Of a stretch of 12,979 nucleotides of DNA, positions 5,628-12,979 are shown one piece after another. The stretch comes from JBCBKZ01 sp039026975 (GTDB lineage: Bacteria > Bacteroidota > Bacteroidia > J057): contig JBCCLI010000165.1 of the NCBI GenBank assembly GCA_039026975.1, positions 1 through 12,979 of the forward strand, read 5' to 3'. The notes below the pieces were generated by a model. That model was not told the DNA's origin. It ran no database searches and was given only the letters and a program-made list of their open reading frames with translations. The position numbers and the translations under genes are program-made. Positions within the stretch are counted from its first letter, which is position 1; each line of letters begins with the position of its first letter.

Positions 5628-8429
5628 ATGCGTGCTTTAGCTATCACTACTTGCCTTTTCTTATGGACATGTGTTCTGTCTGTTGCTCAGGAAACTGATA
5701 TCATCTACCTCTCTGGGACGGGAAGTGATCAGACAGTGAACTGGGATTTCTACTGTACTGAAGGTAGAAATAGCGGAAAGTGGACTGAAATAGCAGTGCC
5801 CTCCTGCTGGGAGCTGGAGGGTTTTGGACAGTATACCTATGGGCATACGCCTTGGGAAGAGCGGCTGAATGAAGAGGGCCATTACAGAACCGTATTTAGG
5901 GCAGAAAAAGCCTGGAAGAATAAACAGGTAGAAATGGTCTTTGAAGGGGTCATGACGGACGCTGAAGTAAGGGTAAATGGGAAGCTGGCAGGTCCTACAC
6001 ACCAAGGTGCCTTTTATGAATTCTCCTATGATATAAGCCCACTACTAGTATTTGGTAAAGAGAATAAGCTGGAGGTTAAGGTTAAGAAACACTCAGAGAA
6101 TAACAGCATAAACCATGCAGAGCGGAAAGCTGATTTCTGGATTTTTGGCGGTATTTTCCGGCCGGTTTATCTCAGTATCAAGCCTAAAGAGCACATTGAG
6201 AGAATAGCTATCAAAGCAGAATCTGATGGTTCTCTGGAGGCTCATATTTTCCATCAGGCACCGGGTGCGGAAACCCTGAGATATGCCATACTGACCGCTG
6301 AAGGAGATACCATTAAGCAGGGTACTTCAGCCATTGATGCTTCTGCATACCCAATTAAATTTTCCCAATCTTTTTCAGATATAGTTTCCTGGAACCCAGA
6401 ATCCCCTACCTTATACAGCTTTGAATATTCTCTAGTAGATAAAGATGGGAGAGCTATTCATCAGCAGGCTGAAACCATAGGCTTTCGGACAGTGGAAGTA
6501 AGAGAAAGAGATGGCATCTATGTCAACGGCCAAAAGATCAAATTGAAGGGCGTTAACCGCCATACCTTTTGGCCTGGTTCTGGGAGAACCACCAATAAGA
6601 ACCTAAGCAGGCAGGATATCCTACTCATGAAGGAGATGAACATGAATGCCGTGCGCATGTCCCATTATCCACCAGATAAGCATTTTCTGGATATGTGTGA
6701 TTCGCTAGGCTTGTTTGTCATTGACGAACTATGTACCTGGCAGGCCCCAGCCCTGGATACAGAGGTAGGAGAAAAACTGGTAAAAGAGCTGGTCATCCGA
6801 GATGTAAATCATCCCTCCATTATACTTTGGGCCAATGGAAATGAAGGAGGCTTCAATTTCTTGCTAGATGATGACTACTGGATTTGGGATATTCAAAGAA
6901 GGGCGGTTATCCATCCTTGGAGTAGTTACGGAAAAATAAATACCACCCACTACATTAATTTCAATTACTTAGCCAATGACGCGAATACTCGCAGCCAAAT
7001 CTTTCTCCCTACGGAGTTTCTACACGGCTTATATGACGGTGGCCACGGCGCAGGACTAGAGGATTACTGGAGGTATATGTGGGATGATCCGTTGTGTGCA
7101 GGTGGATTTCTGTGGGTATTTGCAGACGAGTCCGTCAAAAGGACAGATAAAGGTGGCGCGCTTGATAGTGATGGAGATCATGCCCCAGATGGTATTTTAG
7201 GCCCTTACCGGGAGAAAGAGGGAAGTTTTTATACCATTAAGGATATTTGGTCTCCTGTTCAAATAGCAGACTTCTCTCTTCATCCAAACTTTAATGGAGA
7301 AATCCTGATAGAAAATAGATATCATTTCACGGACCTAAAAGATTGTTCCTTGAAACTAAGCTGGACCAGTTTCTCTTCTCTTATAGAAGAAAAGCAAGAA
7401 GCTAACCTTAAGGTTTCAGAAACCATATCTCTTCCTTCTACCCTCCCAGGAGAACGCTCCAAAATATCACTCCCCTTACCTGAAAATTGGCAGGAAGCTG
7501 ATGCACTCACTATCGAGGTGCTAGATCCTAATGGCCAACTCATTCATACAGTAGTGGAAGCAGTAAAGCCACCCATGAATTATCATAGGTCATTACTATC
7601 CCAGATAGGCCGTACTACACATGAGCTGAGTAAGACTGAAACGGACACTAGCTGGGTAATAAGGGCTGGTAAGGTTACGTATACATTTAGTAAAAAAAGT
7701 GGCCTCCTCCTTACCATCAGAAAGGGAAATAAATACCTTCCTTTTCATAAGGGCCCTGTAGCCCTTCAACATCATAAAGAAATTGAAATTGTTAGCTGTA
7801 AAAAAGAAGAAGAGGGGTATAGGATATATGCATCTGCTGCAGGTGGTAGATTCTTGTTTGAATGGACTGTTTCTCCATCTGGCGTCCTTCATCTTTTTTT
7901 TACAAATCTCCAAGGGACTAACTATGGTCTGAAGAAACTGCCTTATGATGGACTGAGTTTTTCTCTTTCAGAAGAGGAAGTAACAGGCATGAAATGGATA
8001 GGAGATGGCCCTTACAGGGTATGGAGAAACCGCATGAGAGGCCCAAGTTTTGGGATACATGGCAATACCTACAATAATACCATCACGGGTTACACAGGTT
8101 CTACCTACCAATACCCTGAGTTCAAAGGATTCTATGCTAACTTCTATGGGGCAAACATCTCTCTTAAAAATGGCCAGACCTTCACCATCCTCTGCCATAC
8201 ATCTGATTATTTCTTGAGAATGTTTACCCCAGAAGAAAGCCCTGATGTCAGGTCTAGTATGAAAATGGATTTTCCTCCAGGCGATATTTCTTTCATGAGA
8301 TCTATTCTCCCCATAGGAACTAAATTTAAAAATGCGGAACAGCTGGGGCCACAGTCCCAGGCTAACACACTCTACAATTTTAGAAATTTTTCGACTACAG
8401 TAGCACTAAGCTTCTATTTTGGAGAATAA
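5628..8429 (+). CDS. Secreted glycoside hydrolase family 2 (beta-galactosidase-like)
   Basis: A 933-residue exported glycosidase. Residues 1-20 are a signal peptide ending SVA/QET. The GH2 N-terminal jelly-roll domain covers about 30-188 (VPSCWELEGFGQ, then DFWIFGGIFRPVYL), the immunoglobulin-like domain about 189-290, and the TIM barrel about 291-560, opening LKGVNRHTFWP and NMNAVRMSHYPPD. The catalytic acid/base is Glu406 in WANGNEGG. The likely nucleophile is Glu463 in PTEFLHG. After the barrel (CAGGFLWVFADE, GILGPYREKEG) about 370 residues form further beta domains of large beta-galactosidases. Substrate is probably a beta-galactoside or related beta-linked sugar, but GH2 also contains glucuronidases and mannosidases, so this is open. 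AAGGAAAA at 5611-5618 is a reasonable ribosome binding site, nine bases before the ATG. No SusC/SusD pair or sugar regulator is in the window, so a polysaccharide utilisation locus is not shown. Confidence 0.92.
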   Translation: MRALAITTCLFLWTCVLSVAQETDIIYLSGTGSDQTVNWDFYCTEGRNSGKWTEIAVPSCWELEGFGQYTYGHTPWEERLNEEGHYRTVFRAEKAWKNKQVEMVFEGVMTDAEVRVNGKLAGPTHQGAFYEFSYDISPLLVFGKENKLEVKVKKHSENNSINHAERKADFWIFGGIFRPVYLSIKPKEHIERIAIKAESDGSLEAHIFHQAPGAETLRYAILTAEGDTIKQGTSAIDASAYPIKFSQSFSDIVSWNPESPTLYSFEYSLVDKDGRAIHQQAETIGFRTVEVRERDGIYVNGQKIKLKGVNRHTFWPGSGRTTNKNLSRQDILLMKEMNMNAVRMSHYPPDKHFLDMCDSLGLFVIDELCTWQAPALDTEVGEKLVKELVIRDVNHPSIILWANGNEGGFNFLLDDDYWIWDIQRRAVIHPWSSYGKINTTHYINFNYLANDANTRSQIFLPTEFLHGLYDGGHGAGLEDYWRYMWDDPLCAGGFLWVFADESVKRTDKGGALDSDGDHAPDGILGPYREKEGSFYTIKDIWSPVQIADFSLHPNFNGEILIENRYHFTDLKDCSLKLSWTSFSSLIEEKQEANLKVSETISLPSTLPGERSKISLPLPENWQEADALTIEVLDPNGQLIHTVVEAVKPPMNYHRSLLSQIGRTTHELSKTETDTSWVIRAGKVTYTFSKKSGLLLTIRKGNKYLPFHKGPVALQHHKEIEIVSCKKEEEGYRIYASAAGGRFLFEWTVSPSGVLHLFFTNLQGTNYGLKKLPYDGLSFSLSEEEVTGMKWIGDGPYRVWRNRMRGPSFGIHGNTYNNTITGYTGSTYQYPEFKGFYANFYGANISLKNGQTFTILCHTSDYFLRMFTPEESPDVRSSMKMDFPPGDISFMRSILPIGTKFKNAEQLGPQSQANTLYNFRNFSTTVALSFYFGE

Positions 8430-8459
8430 AAAAAGTCCCTGGAATGGCTCCAGAGACTT
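8428..8459 (-). terminator. Intrinsic terminator reading on the minus strand
   Basis: Directly after the GH2 stop codon, AAGTC-C-CTGGA (8433-8443) and TCCAG-A-GACTT (8449-8459) form a stem around a 5-base loop. On the minus strand the single odd position is a G-U pair, giving an unbroken 11-bp stem followed by seven U (8434 down to 8428). On the plus strand the same position is a C-A mismatch and no T run follows. It is therefore a good terminator only for transcripts coming from the right on the minus strand, where no gene is seen. Confidence 0.65.
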
Positions 8460-8979
8460 AAACGTGGTAACAAATTAGCAAAATGTATTTTGTTTGGTAA
8501 ACTGCTGAGTTACTTGGTTTTCAGACATATGTTTATACCAAATACTATTCCATTTATATTTTTAAAGATTTTCAGTAATAACTATTTATTATTAACAATA
8601 AATATAAAATGTTTGAACTTCGTAGTTTAATTTATTCTCTCTAATAATCTTACGCCCCAAAAATACTTTCATTTCCTCGTTTATTTTCTCTAATCCCACT
8701 GATAATCAGATATTTTCGTCTTTACAGCCTTTTATGTATTTAAAATGTTCCCCTACTATCAGAAAATCCTTTTGTAGTCTTTTCATGCAAAACCGCCTCT
8801 TCCTTTCATTGGACGCCTATTTTATGAGCATATCTGTAGAAAAATTGTACACTACTGCCAAAAACCCTACGTTTCAGGATTTTGAGTATCATTTAGGGGT
8901 AGCTAGACAGTCTTAAAGGCATAATGCTTTTGTTGGGTGTTTTTCTCATCTTTAAAAAATAAATCTTACACACACCACT
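8460..8979. other. AT-rich intergenic region, no convincing gene
   Basis: About 520 bases between the GH2 gene and the MazG-like gene. A 60-codon open frame at 8734-8916 has no recognisable content, no ribosome binding site and many rare-looking runs, so it is not called. TATTTATT (8583-8590) and AATAAATA (8597-8604) form a small AT-only hairpin. On the minus strand, TATTTTTG at 8665-8658 matches the Bacteroidota -7 element TAnnTTTG, but no TTG is found at the proper distance upstream. With the minus-strand terminator at 8428-8459, this leaves room for a non-coding RNA of roughly 200 bases; this is a guess. Confidence 0.4.
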
Positions 8980-9303
8980 ATGACTCTCTTTCCTAAAAAT
9001 ACTTCTCTTTCCTCACTACAAGCCTACCAAAAAGCTATTTGTAAGGAAAGAGGATGGGATAAAGCTACTGTCTTAGAGACCTTTCTTCTCTTTTCTGAGG
9101 AAGTGGGAGAGCTAGCAAAAGCCATCAGATATAGAGAGAATATTTACACAGAGAAGGGAAAAGCTATGCAAGAAGAAGCTTTAGCATTCGAGTTTGCAGA
9201 TGTATTCTCCTATCTGCTAGAACTAGCTAACCAGTTAGAGATAGATATGGAGGAAGCTTACAGGATAAAGGAAAAAATAAACGCAGAAAGATCATGGAAT
9301 TAA
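8980..9303 (+). CDS. MazG-like nucleotide pyrophosphohydrolase
   Basis: A 107-residue all-alpha protein of the MazG-like NTP pyrophosphohydrolase superfamily, which cleaves (d)NTPs to monophosphates and pyrophosphate with Mg2+. The metal-binding signature is complete: SEEVGEL gives E-E-x-x-E (Glu40, Glu41, Glu44), and EFADVFSYLLEL supplies E-x-x-D (Glu71, Asp74), with a 26-residue link between them. It is a single, short domain, like the housecleaning dCTPase/RS21-C6-type members rather than the two-domain E. coli MazG. The substrate is not predictable. No Shine-Dalgarno sequence precedes the ATG. The last ten bases overlap the guanine deaminase gene, so the two are co-transcribed and probably translationally coupled, suggesting joint handling of purine or damaged nucleotides. 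Confidence 0.85.
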   Translation: MTLFPKNTSLSSLQAYQKAICKERGWDKATVLETFLLFSEEVGELAKAIRYRENIYTEKGKAMQEEALAFEFADVFSYLLELANQLEIDMEEAYRIKEKINAERSWN

Positions 9304-9761
9304 GGTTTATGGAAGCTGCTATTCAGCATGCACTTAAGAGTGTAAAAAAGAATATGGGTGGACCATTTGGGGCGGTGATAGTCAGGCACGGAGAGATCTT
9401 ATCCCTGGCCTCTAATGAGGTAACTTCCCTCAATGATCCTACTGCTCATGCAGAGATACTAGCTATCAGAAAAGCCTGCCAGCAGCTACAAACATTTCAA
9501 TTAACAGATTGCGAGCTATATACTACCTGTGAACCCTGCCCCATGTGTTTAGGCGCTATTTACTGGGCTAGACTGAAGAACATTTATTATGCCTCTACCA
9601 GAGAAGATGCTGCCAAAGCCGGATTTGATGATGAGTTTCTATATCGAGAATTATTAGTACCTCTTGAAAAAAGAAGTATTCCTATTAACCAGATGATGAG
9701 AGAGGAGGCTGGAGAGCTCTTTCGCCTATGGAATAAAAAGGAGGATAAAATTCGCTATTAG
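9294..9761 (+). CDS. guaD: Guanine deaminase (cytidine-deaminase fold)
   Basis: A 155-residue zinc-dependent cytoplasmic deaminase, predicted to convert guanine to xanthine and ammonia in purine salvage or breakdown. Zinc ligands and catalytic Glu are in AHAEILAIRK (His52, Glu54) and EPCPMCLGAIYWAR (Cys82, Cys85). GGPFGAVIV, NDPTAHAE and AGFDDEFLYRE follow the Bacillus subtilis GuaD pattern; the FDD acidic residues help set guanine specificity there. The protein ends in Tyr (KIRY), as does B. subtilis GuaD, whose terminal Tyr reaches the partner's active site. This separates it from tRNA adenosine deaminase TadA, which lacks the FDDxFxY segment and that tail. The ATG at 9294 lies inside the MazG-like gene and gives the family's normal N-terminus; the ATG at 9309 would trim the first helix. 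No terminator is obvious right after the gene. Confidence 0.9.
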   Translation: MELRFMEAAIQHALKSVKKNMGGPFGAVIVRHGEILSLASNEVTSLNDPTAHAEILAIRKACQQLQTFQLTDCELYTTCEPCPMCLGAIYWARLKNIYYASTREDAAKAGFDDEFLYRELLVPLEKRSIPINQMMREEAGELFRLWNKKEDKIRY

Positions 9762-9835
9762 ATGAAATAATTTTGACTGCCCATTAAACCTTTTGTACAG
9801 CTTAGGATCTAATAGGTAAATAAGCAAAAGAACAT

Positions 9836-10168
9836 ATGTTTAAAAGAATTATAGTCCTCATTACCCTTAGTTCCTGTATGTTTCTCCTTTCTATTACTCA
9901 CGTATCTGCACAGACGGCCACCCCGGTAATAACTAAGAGACAAGTAAATCAGCAAAAGCGTATAGGGCAGGGGGTAGTTTCTGGAGAACTGACGAAAAGA
10001 GAAACCCGCCAACTGAAACGCCAGCAAAGAGACCTACGCATAACCAAAAGGCAAGCTAAGGCAGATGGAACCGTTACTAAAGCTGAAAGACAGAAGATCA
10101 GTCGCAAGCAAAATCGTGCGAACCGGAACGTAGCCAGGAAAAAGAACAACAAAAGAGACAGAAATTAA
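9836..10168 (+). CDS. Small, highly basic exported protein with an internal duplication
   Basis: A 110-residue protein with a clear signal peptide (MFKRIIVLITLSSCMFLLSITHVSA, cleavage about residue 25/26). The mature part is almost entirely charged and rich in Arg, Lys and Gln, without cysteine. Two units align: SGELTKRETRQLKRQQR (about 49-65) and DGTVTKAERQKISRKQNR (about 77-94), both with G-x-[LV]-TK-x-E and a following basic helix, so the protein is probably a helical hairpin repeated twice. I have seen similar exported basic proteins in Bacteroidota but know no established function. Possible roles are binding of acidic polymers such as nucleic acid or polysaccharide, or metal-related stress; these are guesses. 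It has its own spacing of 74 bp from guaD and a terminator behind it. Confidence 0.75.
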   Translation: MFKRIIVLITLSSCMFLLSITHVSAQTATPVITKRQVNQQKRIGQGVVSGELTKRETRQLKRQQRDLRITKRQAKADGTVTKAERQKISRKQNRANRNVARKKNNKRDRN

Positions 10169-10208
10169 CCTTTATCAGAATCCTTTTAGTCATAACTCAT
10201 GAAGTTTT

Positions 10209-10233
10209 AAAAGCCCTAAATGGGGCTTTTTTT
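10209..10233 (+). terminator. Intrinsic terminator after the small basic protein gene
   Basis: AAAAGCCC (10209-10216) and GGGCTTTT (10223-10230) form an exact 8-bp stem with a 6-base loop, followed by more T (run 10227-10233). It ends the plus-strand transcript 40 bases after the gene. The minus-strand reading also has four U after the stem, so it may serve the convergent T9SS cargo gene too. Confidence 0.85.
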
Positions 10234-10357
10234 ATAGGAGATGCTATGGAAATATACCAGTAGAGGTAGGATTAGATCTCGTACTTTCTGTAGTAGGTAA
10301 GGTAGGTTTTATCCGTCGGGTAAATTGAAACTAATCATTCGAAGGCATATAACCCTG

Positions 10358-11980
10358 TCATCGTAGGAGTAATACCTGTCCTCTTTTATATACTTCTTTC
10401 AAGCTGTTATCCTGGAAACACCTAAATTTTGCATACCAGTAGTACACTCCTTCAGGGAGATTCTGCCCTTTATAGTCTCCTTTCCATAAAATATTGGATT
10501 CTTCCGTTTGGAAAACTCTCCTCCCCCATCTGTCTTCTACAGCCGTAAACAGTAAGTCAGATCCAGAAGAGGTCAAAGAAGTAAATACATCATTGATCCC
10601 ATCATCATTAGGAGAGAATACATTTGGGAAGAAAAGCACACAATCACAGTTTTCTACTGTGATACCGTACTGTTCTTGGTAGCTAAAGCACTGTGTTTCT
10701 ACCTGTACAGTATAGATACCCGTAGCATTAACAGAGAGGGTATTACCACCTGAACCCGTACTCCAGAAATAATCAGCGTCCGTAACATCAGGGCCTACTA
10801 CTATCTCACTTCCTTTACAAATGATGGTATCAAGGACTACTGGGGATATAGGTAAGCTTTCATAGGTTACTCTGATGCTGTCAGTCCAAACACAGTCATC
10901 AGTTTGCGCCTGTAAGCTGTAAGTGCCTTCTTCTGTAATTACAATAGAACTAGTAGTGTCAGCCGTATTCCATACTAAGTTACTGCTATCTGCCTGGACT
11001 GATAAGCGTAAACTGGTTCCTGGACAGAGACTGGTGTCAGCCCCTAAATCAAAGGTAGGAGTATCCTTTATAGTGATTTGAACAGAGTCTTGGTACGTAC
11101 ATCCATTTATGTTGGCTTTCAGGGTATAAATACCTGCTTGAGAAACAGTAATATCAGTGTCTTGCTCTCCATTTCCCCAGCTAAAAGAGGTATAAATATT
11201 TTCAGGATTGAGAAACAAGGTGGTCTGATCACCAGGACAAAGGATGGCACTCTCAGTTACCATCAGTTCGGTATTTGCTCTATTATCACATGCTTCCACC
11301 TTGACTTCATCCACATATAAGTAGGTCCCTGCTTCTAGGTTTTCACTATTATCCCTTACTCGCAGGGTAGTAGCTGAATCAGACTTAAAGTTACCGATGA
11401 CTAAATCTGTCTCCCATCCTCCTGCTATATATTCTCCAGCTATTTCCGTCCAACCCACAAAATTATCTATGACTATACCAGTAGGTTGTTCTAACACAGG
11501 CATAAGGGTCAGGATGGCTCCTCCACGTATGGTAGAATCACTAAAAGCCAATCCCACATCATCTGTTACAAACTTTACGCTTTCTCCAGGACTGACTTTA
11601 AAGCTAATAAAGTAGGCTTTACCTTTTTCAAGGGTATCTAGTAAACTGACTGTCAGGTATTCCCTGTAAGGTTCATTATACAATTCAAAGGGGAGCCATG
11701 TCCGAATGCCTGCGTACCCTTGCCCTACAGCAGGTTCCTGACTTCCCCACTGGTTATCAGGTACGCCTGCAAACCCTCCTGCGCCACAGCTATGCGCAAA
11801 GTCAGTAGTAGTGCCATTTGCGCGGCGCCAGGGTGTAGCGAAGTTAATCTGGCCTTTATTGGAGGGACAAGTGGTGAATGTATCAAAATGGGGATTGGGT
11901 ACCAGATTCTGAGATTGAAGTAAGTGGCTATGACTTAACAGAAATGCTAGCAATATATGAGTTGCTATTCTATGCATCAT
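10358..11980 (-). CDS. Secreted protein with gliding-motility-type T9SS sorting domain
   Basis: A 540-residue exported protein. Residues 1-24 are a signal peptide (LLQSQ end). The N-terminal domain, about 25-232, begins NLVPNPHFD and looks like a beta-sandwich, carbohydrate-binding-like module; it contains the paired WLPFELY and YLYVDEVKVEAC strands. Three immunoglobulin/PKD-like repeats follow, each marked by C-[PK]-G, a central Trp and G-x-Y: 248-304, 319-373 and 388-442. Residues 447-540 are the gliding-motility-associated C-terminal domain: FFPNVFSPNDDGINDVF, DRWGRRVF, WKGDYKGQNLPEGVYYW and the end KRGQVLLLR. That domain is the type B signal for T9SS export across the outer membrane. The role is probably adhesion or binding at the cell surface; no catalytic motif is seen. 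Two consecutive ATGs form the start, six bases after the upstream gene, so the two are an operon. Confidence 0.92.
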   Translation of the reverse strand: MMHRIATHILLAFLLSHSHLLQSQNLVPNPHFDTFTTCPSNKGQINFATPWRRANGTTTDFAHSCGAGGFAGVPDNQWGSQEPAVGQGYAGIRTWLPFELYNEPYREYLTVSLLDTLEKGKAYFISFKVSPGESVKFVTDDVGLAFSDSTIRGGAILTLMPVLEQPTGIVIDNFVGWTEIAGEYIAGGWETDLVIGNFKSDSATTLRVRDNSENLEAGTYLYVDEVKVEACDNRANTELMVTESAILCPGDQTTLFLNPENIYTSFSWGNGEQDTDITVSQAGIYTLKANINGCTYQDSVQITIKDTPTFDLGADTSLCPGTSLRLSVQADSSNLVWNTADTTSSIVITEEGTYSLQAQTDDCVWTDSIRVTYESLPISPVVLDTIICKGSEIVVGPDVTDADYFWSTGSGGNTLSVNATGIYTVQVETQCFSYQEQYGITVENCDCVLFFPNVFSPNDDGINDVFTSLTSSGSDLLFTAVEDRWGRRVFQTEESNILWKGDYKGQNLPEGVYYWYAKFRCFQDNSLKEVYKRGQVLLLR

Positions 11981-11986
11981 GTTTCA

Positions 11987-12979
11987 TTATGATGGGTTGA
12001 ATGAAATAGCCTGAAGATTTCTCACGTAAATGGAATCTGTTCCTTCCTTAATAGAATAGAACTGGTCCACCTCAATATTATGGAATACTTGTGAGGTATT
12101 ACCTCCCATCCAATAAACTTCAAGCCTATTTATAATCTCAGCCTTTCCTAATCCGATCTCTAATCTCAAAGGAGAACACCCAAAGCTTCCCCCACTATTT
12201 ACAGTACGATAAAGCCTCCGAACACTATCTCCTTCTTCCACCTCAAGTATTACTCTTGTTCCAATGGCTGATCTATTACTGGTAGTACCTTCAAGCTGAA
12301 AGTTAACCCAATGATTTTCATCTTGATAGGGGTTTTCAAATAGGGCATTGAAAAAGACATCTCCTTCATAGGCCCCTCCCATCACTACATAAATATCCTG
12401 ATCTCCATCATTATCTATATCAGCGAAGGATACACCATGGCCTTTCTGGATATGTCCAAACCCTCCTGTGTAGGTAACCTCTCGAAATTCTTTCCCAAGG
12501 TGATTTCTAAACATCCTATTAGGGATAACAGCGTTTAAGTTCACCTCTCCCGTACTTAGGTACATATCTAACCAGCCATCATTTTCTAAATCTCCATAGT
12601 TAGCTCCCATGGCATAGAGAATTTTATCTAGCCCTACGCTATTAGAGACATCCTCAAATGTGCCATCTCCCTTATTTCTGTACAGTCGGGCGGTGGTTGC
12701 CGTGTGGGGAAGTCCGAGCATTTCTGCAGCTATATCTTGAGAAATAGAACCAAAGAAGGTACTTCGTTCATACCCTGCTACAAATATATCTTCCCATCCA
12801 TCTTGATCGTAATCCCAAAACCATACAGGGAAAGATGAGTGAGCCTCTGCTATGCCTGCTTCTTGAGTTACATTTGTAAACCGTACGTGTCCGCCTTCGC
12901 TAGTCCCTTCATTCCTGAATAAAATATTGCTGTGATGAGGATGGAAGACAGAAACATAAAAGTCTTCCCATCCATCCCC
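11987..12979 (-). CDS. FG-GAP/VCBS repeat protein with ASPIC/UnbV C-terminus (5' end outside window)
   Basis: The frame is open from the right edge, so 330 residues of a longer protein are seen. Repeated loops DGWEDFYVS, WDYDQDGWEDIFVAG, GDLENDGWLDMYLS and ADIDNDGDQDIYVV are calcium-binding FG-GAP/VCBS beta-propeller blades, joined by LFRNEG / LYRNKGDGTFEDVS-type strands. The C-terminal part (NHWVNFQLEGTTSNRSAIG, GGSFGCSPLRLEIGLGKA, LEVYWMGG) is the ASPIC/UnbV domain typical of CRTAC1-like surface proteins. No T9SS type A or B sorting domain follows; the protein ends about 20 residues after the ASPIC domain. The family is common in marine Bacteroidota and binds calcium; partner and function are unknown. 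The T9SS cargo gene starts six bases after its stop codon, pointing to shared expression and perhaps a joint surface complex. Confidence 0.9.
   Translation of the reverse strand, partial: GDGWEDFYVSVFHPHHSNILFRNEGTSEGGHVRFTNVTQEAGIAEAHSSFPVWFWDYDQDGWEDIFVAGYERSTFFGSISQDIAAEMLGLPHTATTARLYRNKGDGTFEDVSNSVGLDKILYAMGANYGDLENDGWLDMYLSTGEVNLNAVIPNRMFRNHLGKEFREVTYTGGFGHIQKGHGVSFADIDNDGDQDIYVVMGGAYEGDVFFNALFENPYQDENHWVNFQLEGTTSNRSAIGTRVILEVEEGDSVRRLYRTVNSGGSFGCSPLRLEIGLGKAEIINRLEVYWMGGNTSQVFHNIEVDQFYSIKEGTDSIYVRNLQAISFNPS

Noticed and set aside
5628..5690. Lipoprotein signal for the GH2 enzyme (Cys at residue 15)
   Set aside because: The sequence before the Cys (FLWT) is not a lipobox, whereas SVA/Q gives a normal signal peptidase I site.
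3977..8766. CCCTACTATC-x-GAAAA shared by the two long intergenic gaps (3977-3992 and 8751-8766), 15 of 16 bases equal
   Set aside because: Similarity does not extend on either side, and about one such match is expected by chance in a window this size.
8734..8916. 60-codon open frame in the AT-rich gap before the MazG-like gene
   Set aside because: No ribosome binding site, no family resemblance and a composition like random AT-rich sequence.
8980..10168. Toxin-antitoxin role for the MazG-like gene and its neighbours
   Set aside because: No MazE/MazF-like gene is present, and the partner is a clear guanine deaminase.

Overview
The window looks like chromosomal DNA from a member of the Bacteroidota, most likely a free-living, Cytophagales-like heterotroph. 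The main reasons are a secreted protein ending in the gliding-motility-associated C-terminal domain used by the type IX secretion system (T9SS type B sorting), an FG-GAP/ASPIC-UnbV surface-type protein, an RHS core of the form usual in this phylum, an exported family 2 glycoside hydrolase, moderate-to-low GC, and starts that mostly lack a good Shine-Dalgarno sequence. The lineage below phylum is inference.

Layout, left to right. (1) 1-1169, plus strand: the 3' end of an RHS polymorphic-toxin gene, its variable lysine-rich tail, and directly behind it a small acidic gene that is probably the immunity protein. (2) 1170-1594: a non-coding stretch with three diverged copies of a repeat of about 65-100 bp, two of which end in terminator hairpins, plus a pair of mutually exclusive hairpins between copies one and two. 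(3) 3681-1595, minus strand: two tiny membrane proteins separated by one base, then a membrane-anchored neutral-ceramidase-like amidase. (4) 3682-4120: AT-rich, no gene seen. (5) 4121-8429, plus strand: a single-domain cupin, a PA0069/SplB-type radical SAM protein with a possible sliding-clamp-binding tail, and a secreted GH2 glycosidase. (6) 8430-8979: AT-rich and without a convincing gene, but starting with a strong intrinsic terminator that points the wrong way for its neighbours. (7) 8980-9761: a MazG-like nucleotide pyrophosphohydrolase overlapping a guanine deaminase, a nucleotide-metabolism pair. (8) 9836-10168: a small, very basic exported protein with an internal duplication, closed by a good terminator. 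(9) 12979-10358, minus strand: a partial FG-GAP/ASPIC-UnbV protein followed after 6 bp by the T9SS type B cargo protein, probably one operon for cell-surface or secreted proteins.

The genes do not form one pathway. Themes are contact-dependent competition (RHS module), export and polymer/lipid breakdown at the cell surface (ceramidase-like enzyme, GH2, T9SS cargo) and nucleotide housekeeping. I found no tRNA, rRNA, CRISPR array, intact insertion sequence or phage gene. No complete new system is evident. The most unusual items are the degenerate repeat/terminator array behind the toxin-immunity pair, the orphan minus-strand terminator after the GH2 gene, and the clamp-motif tail of the radical SAM protein.
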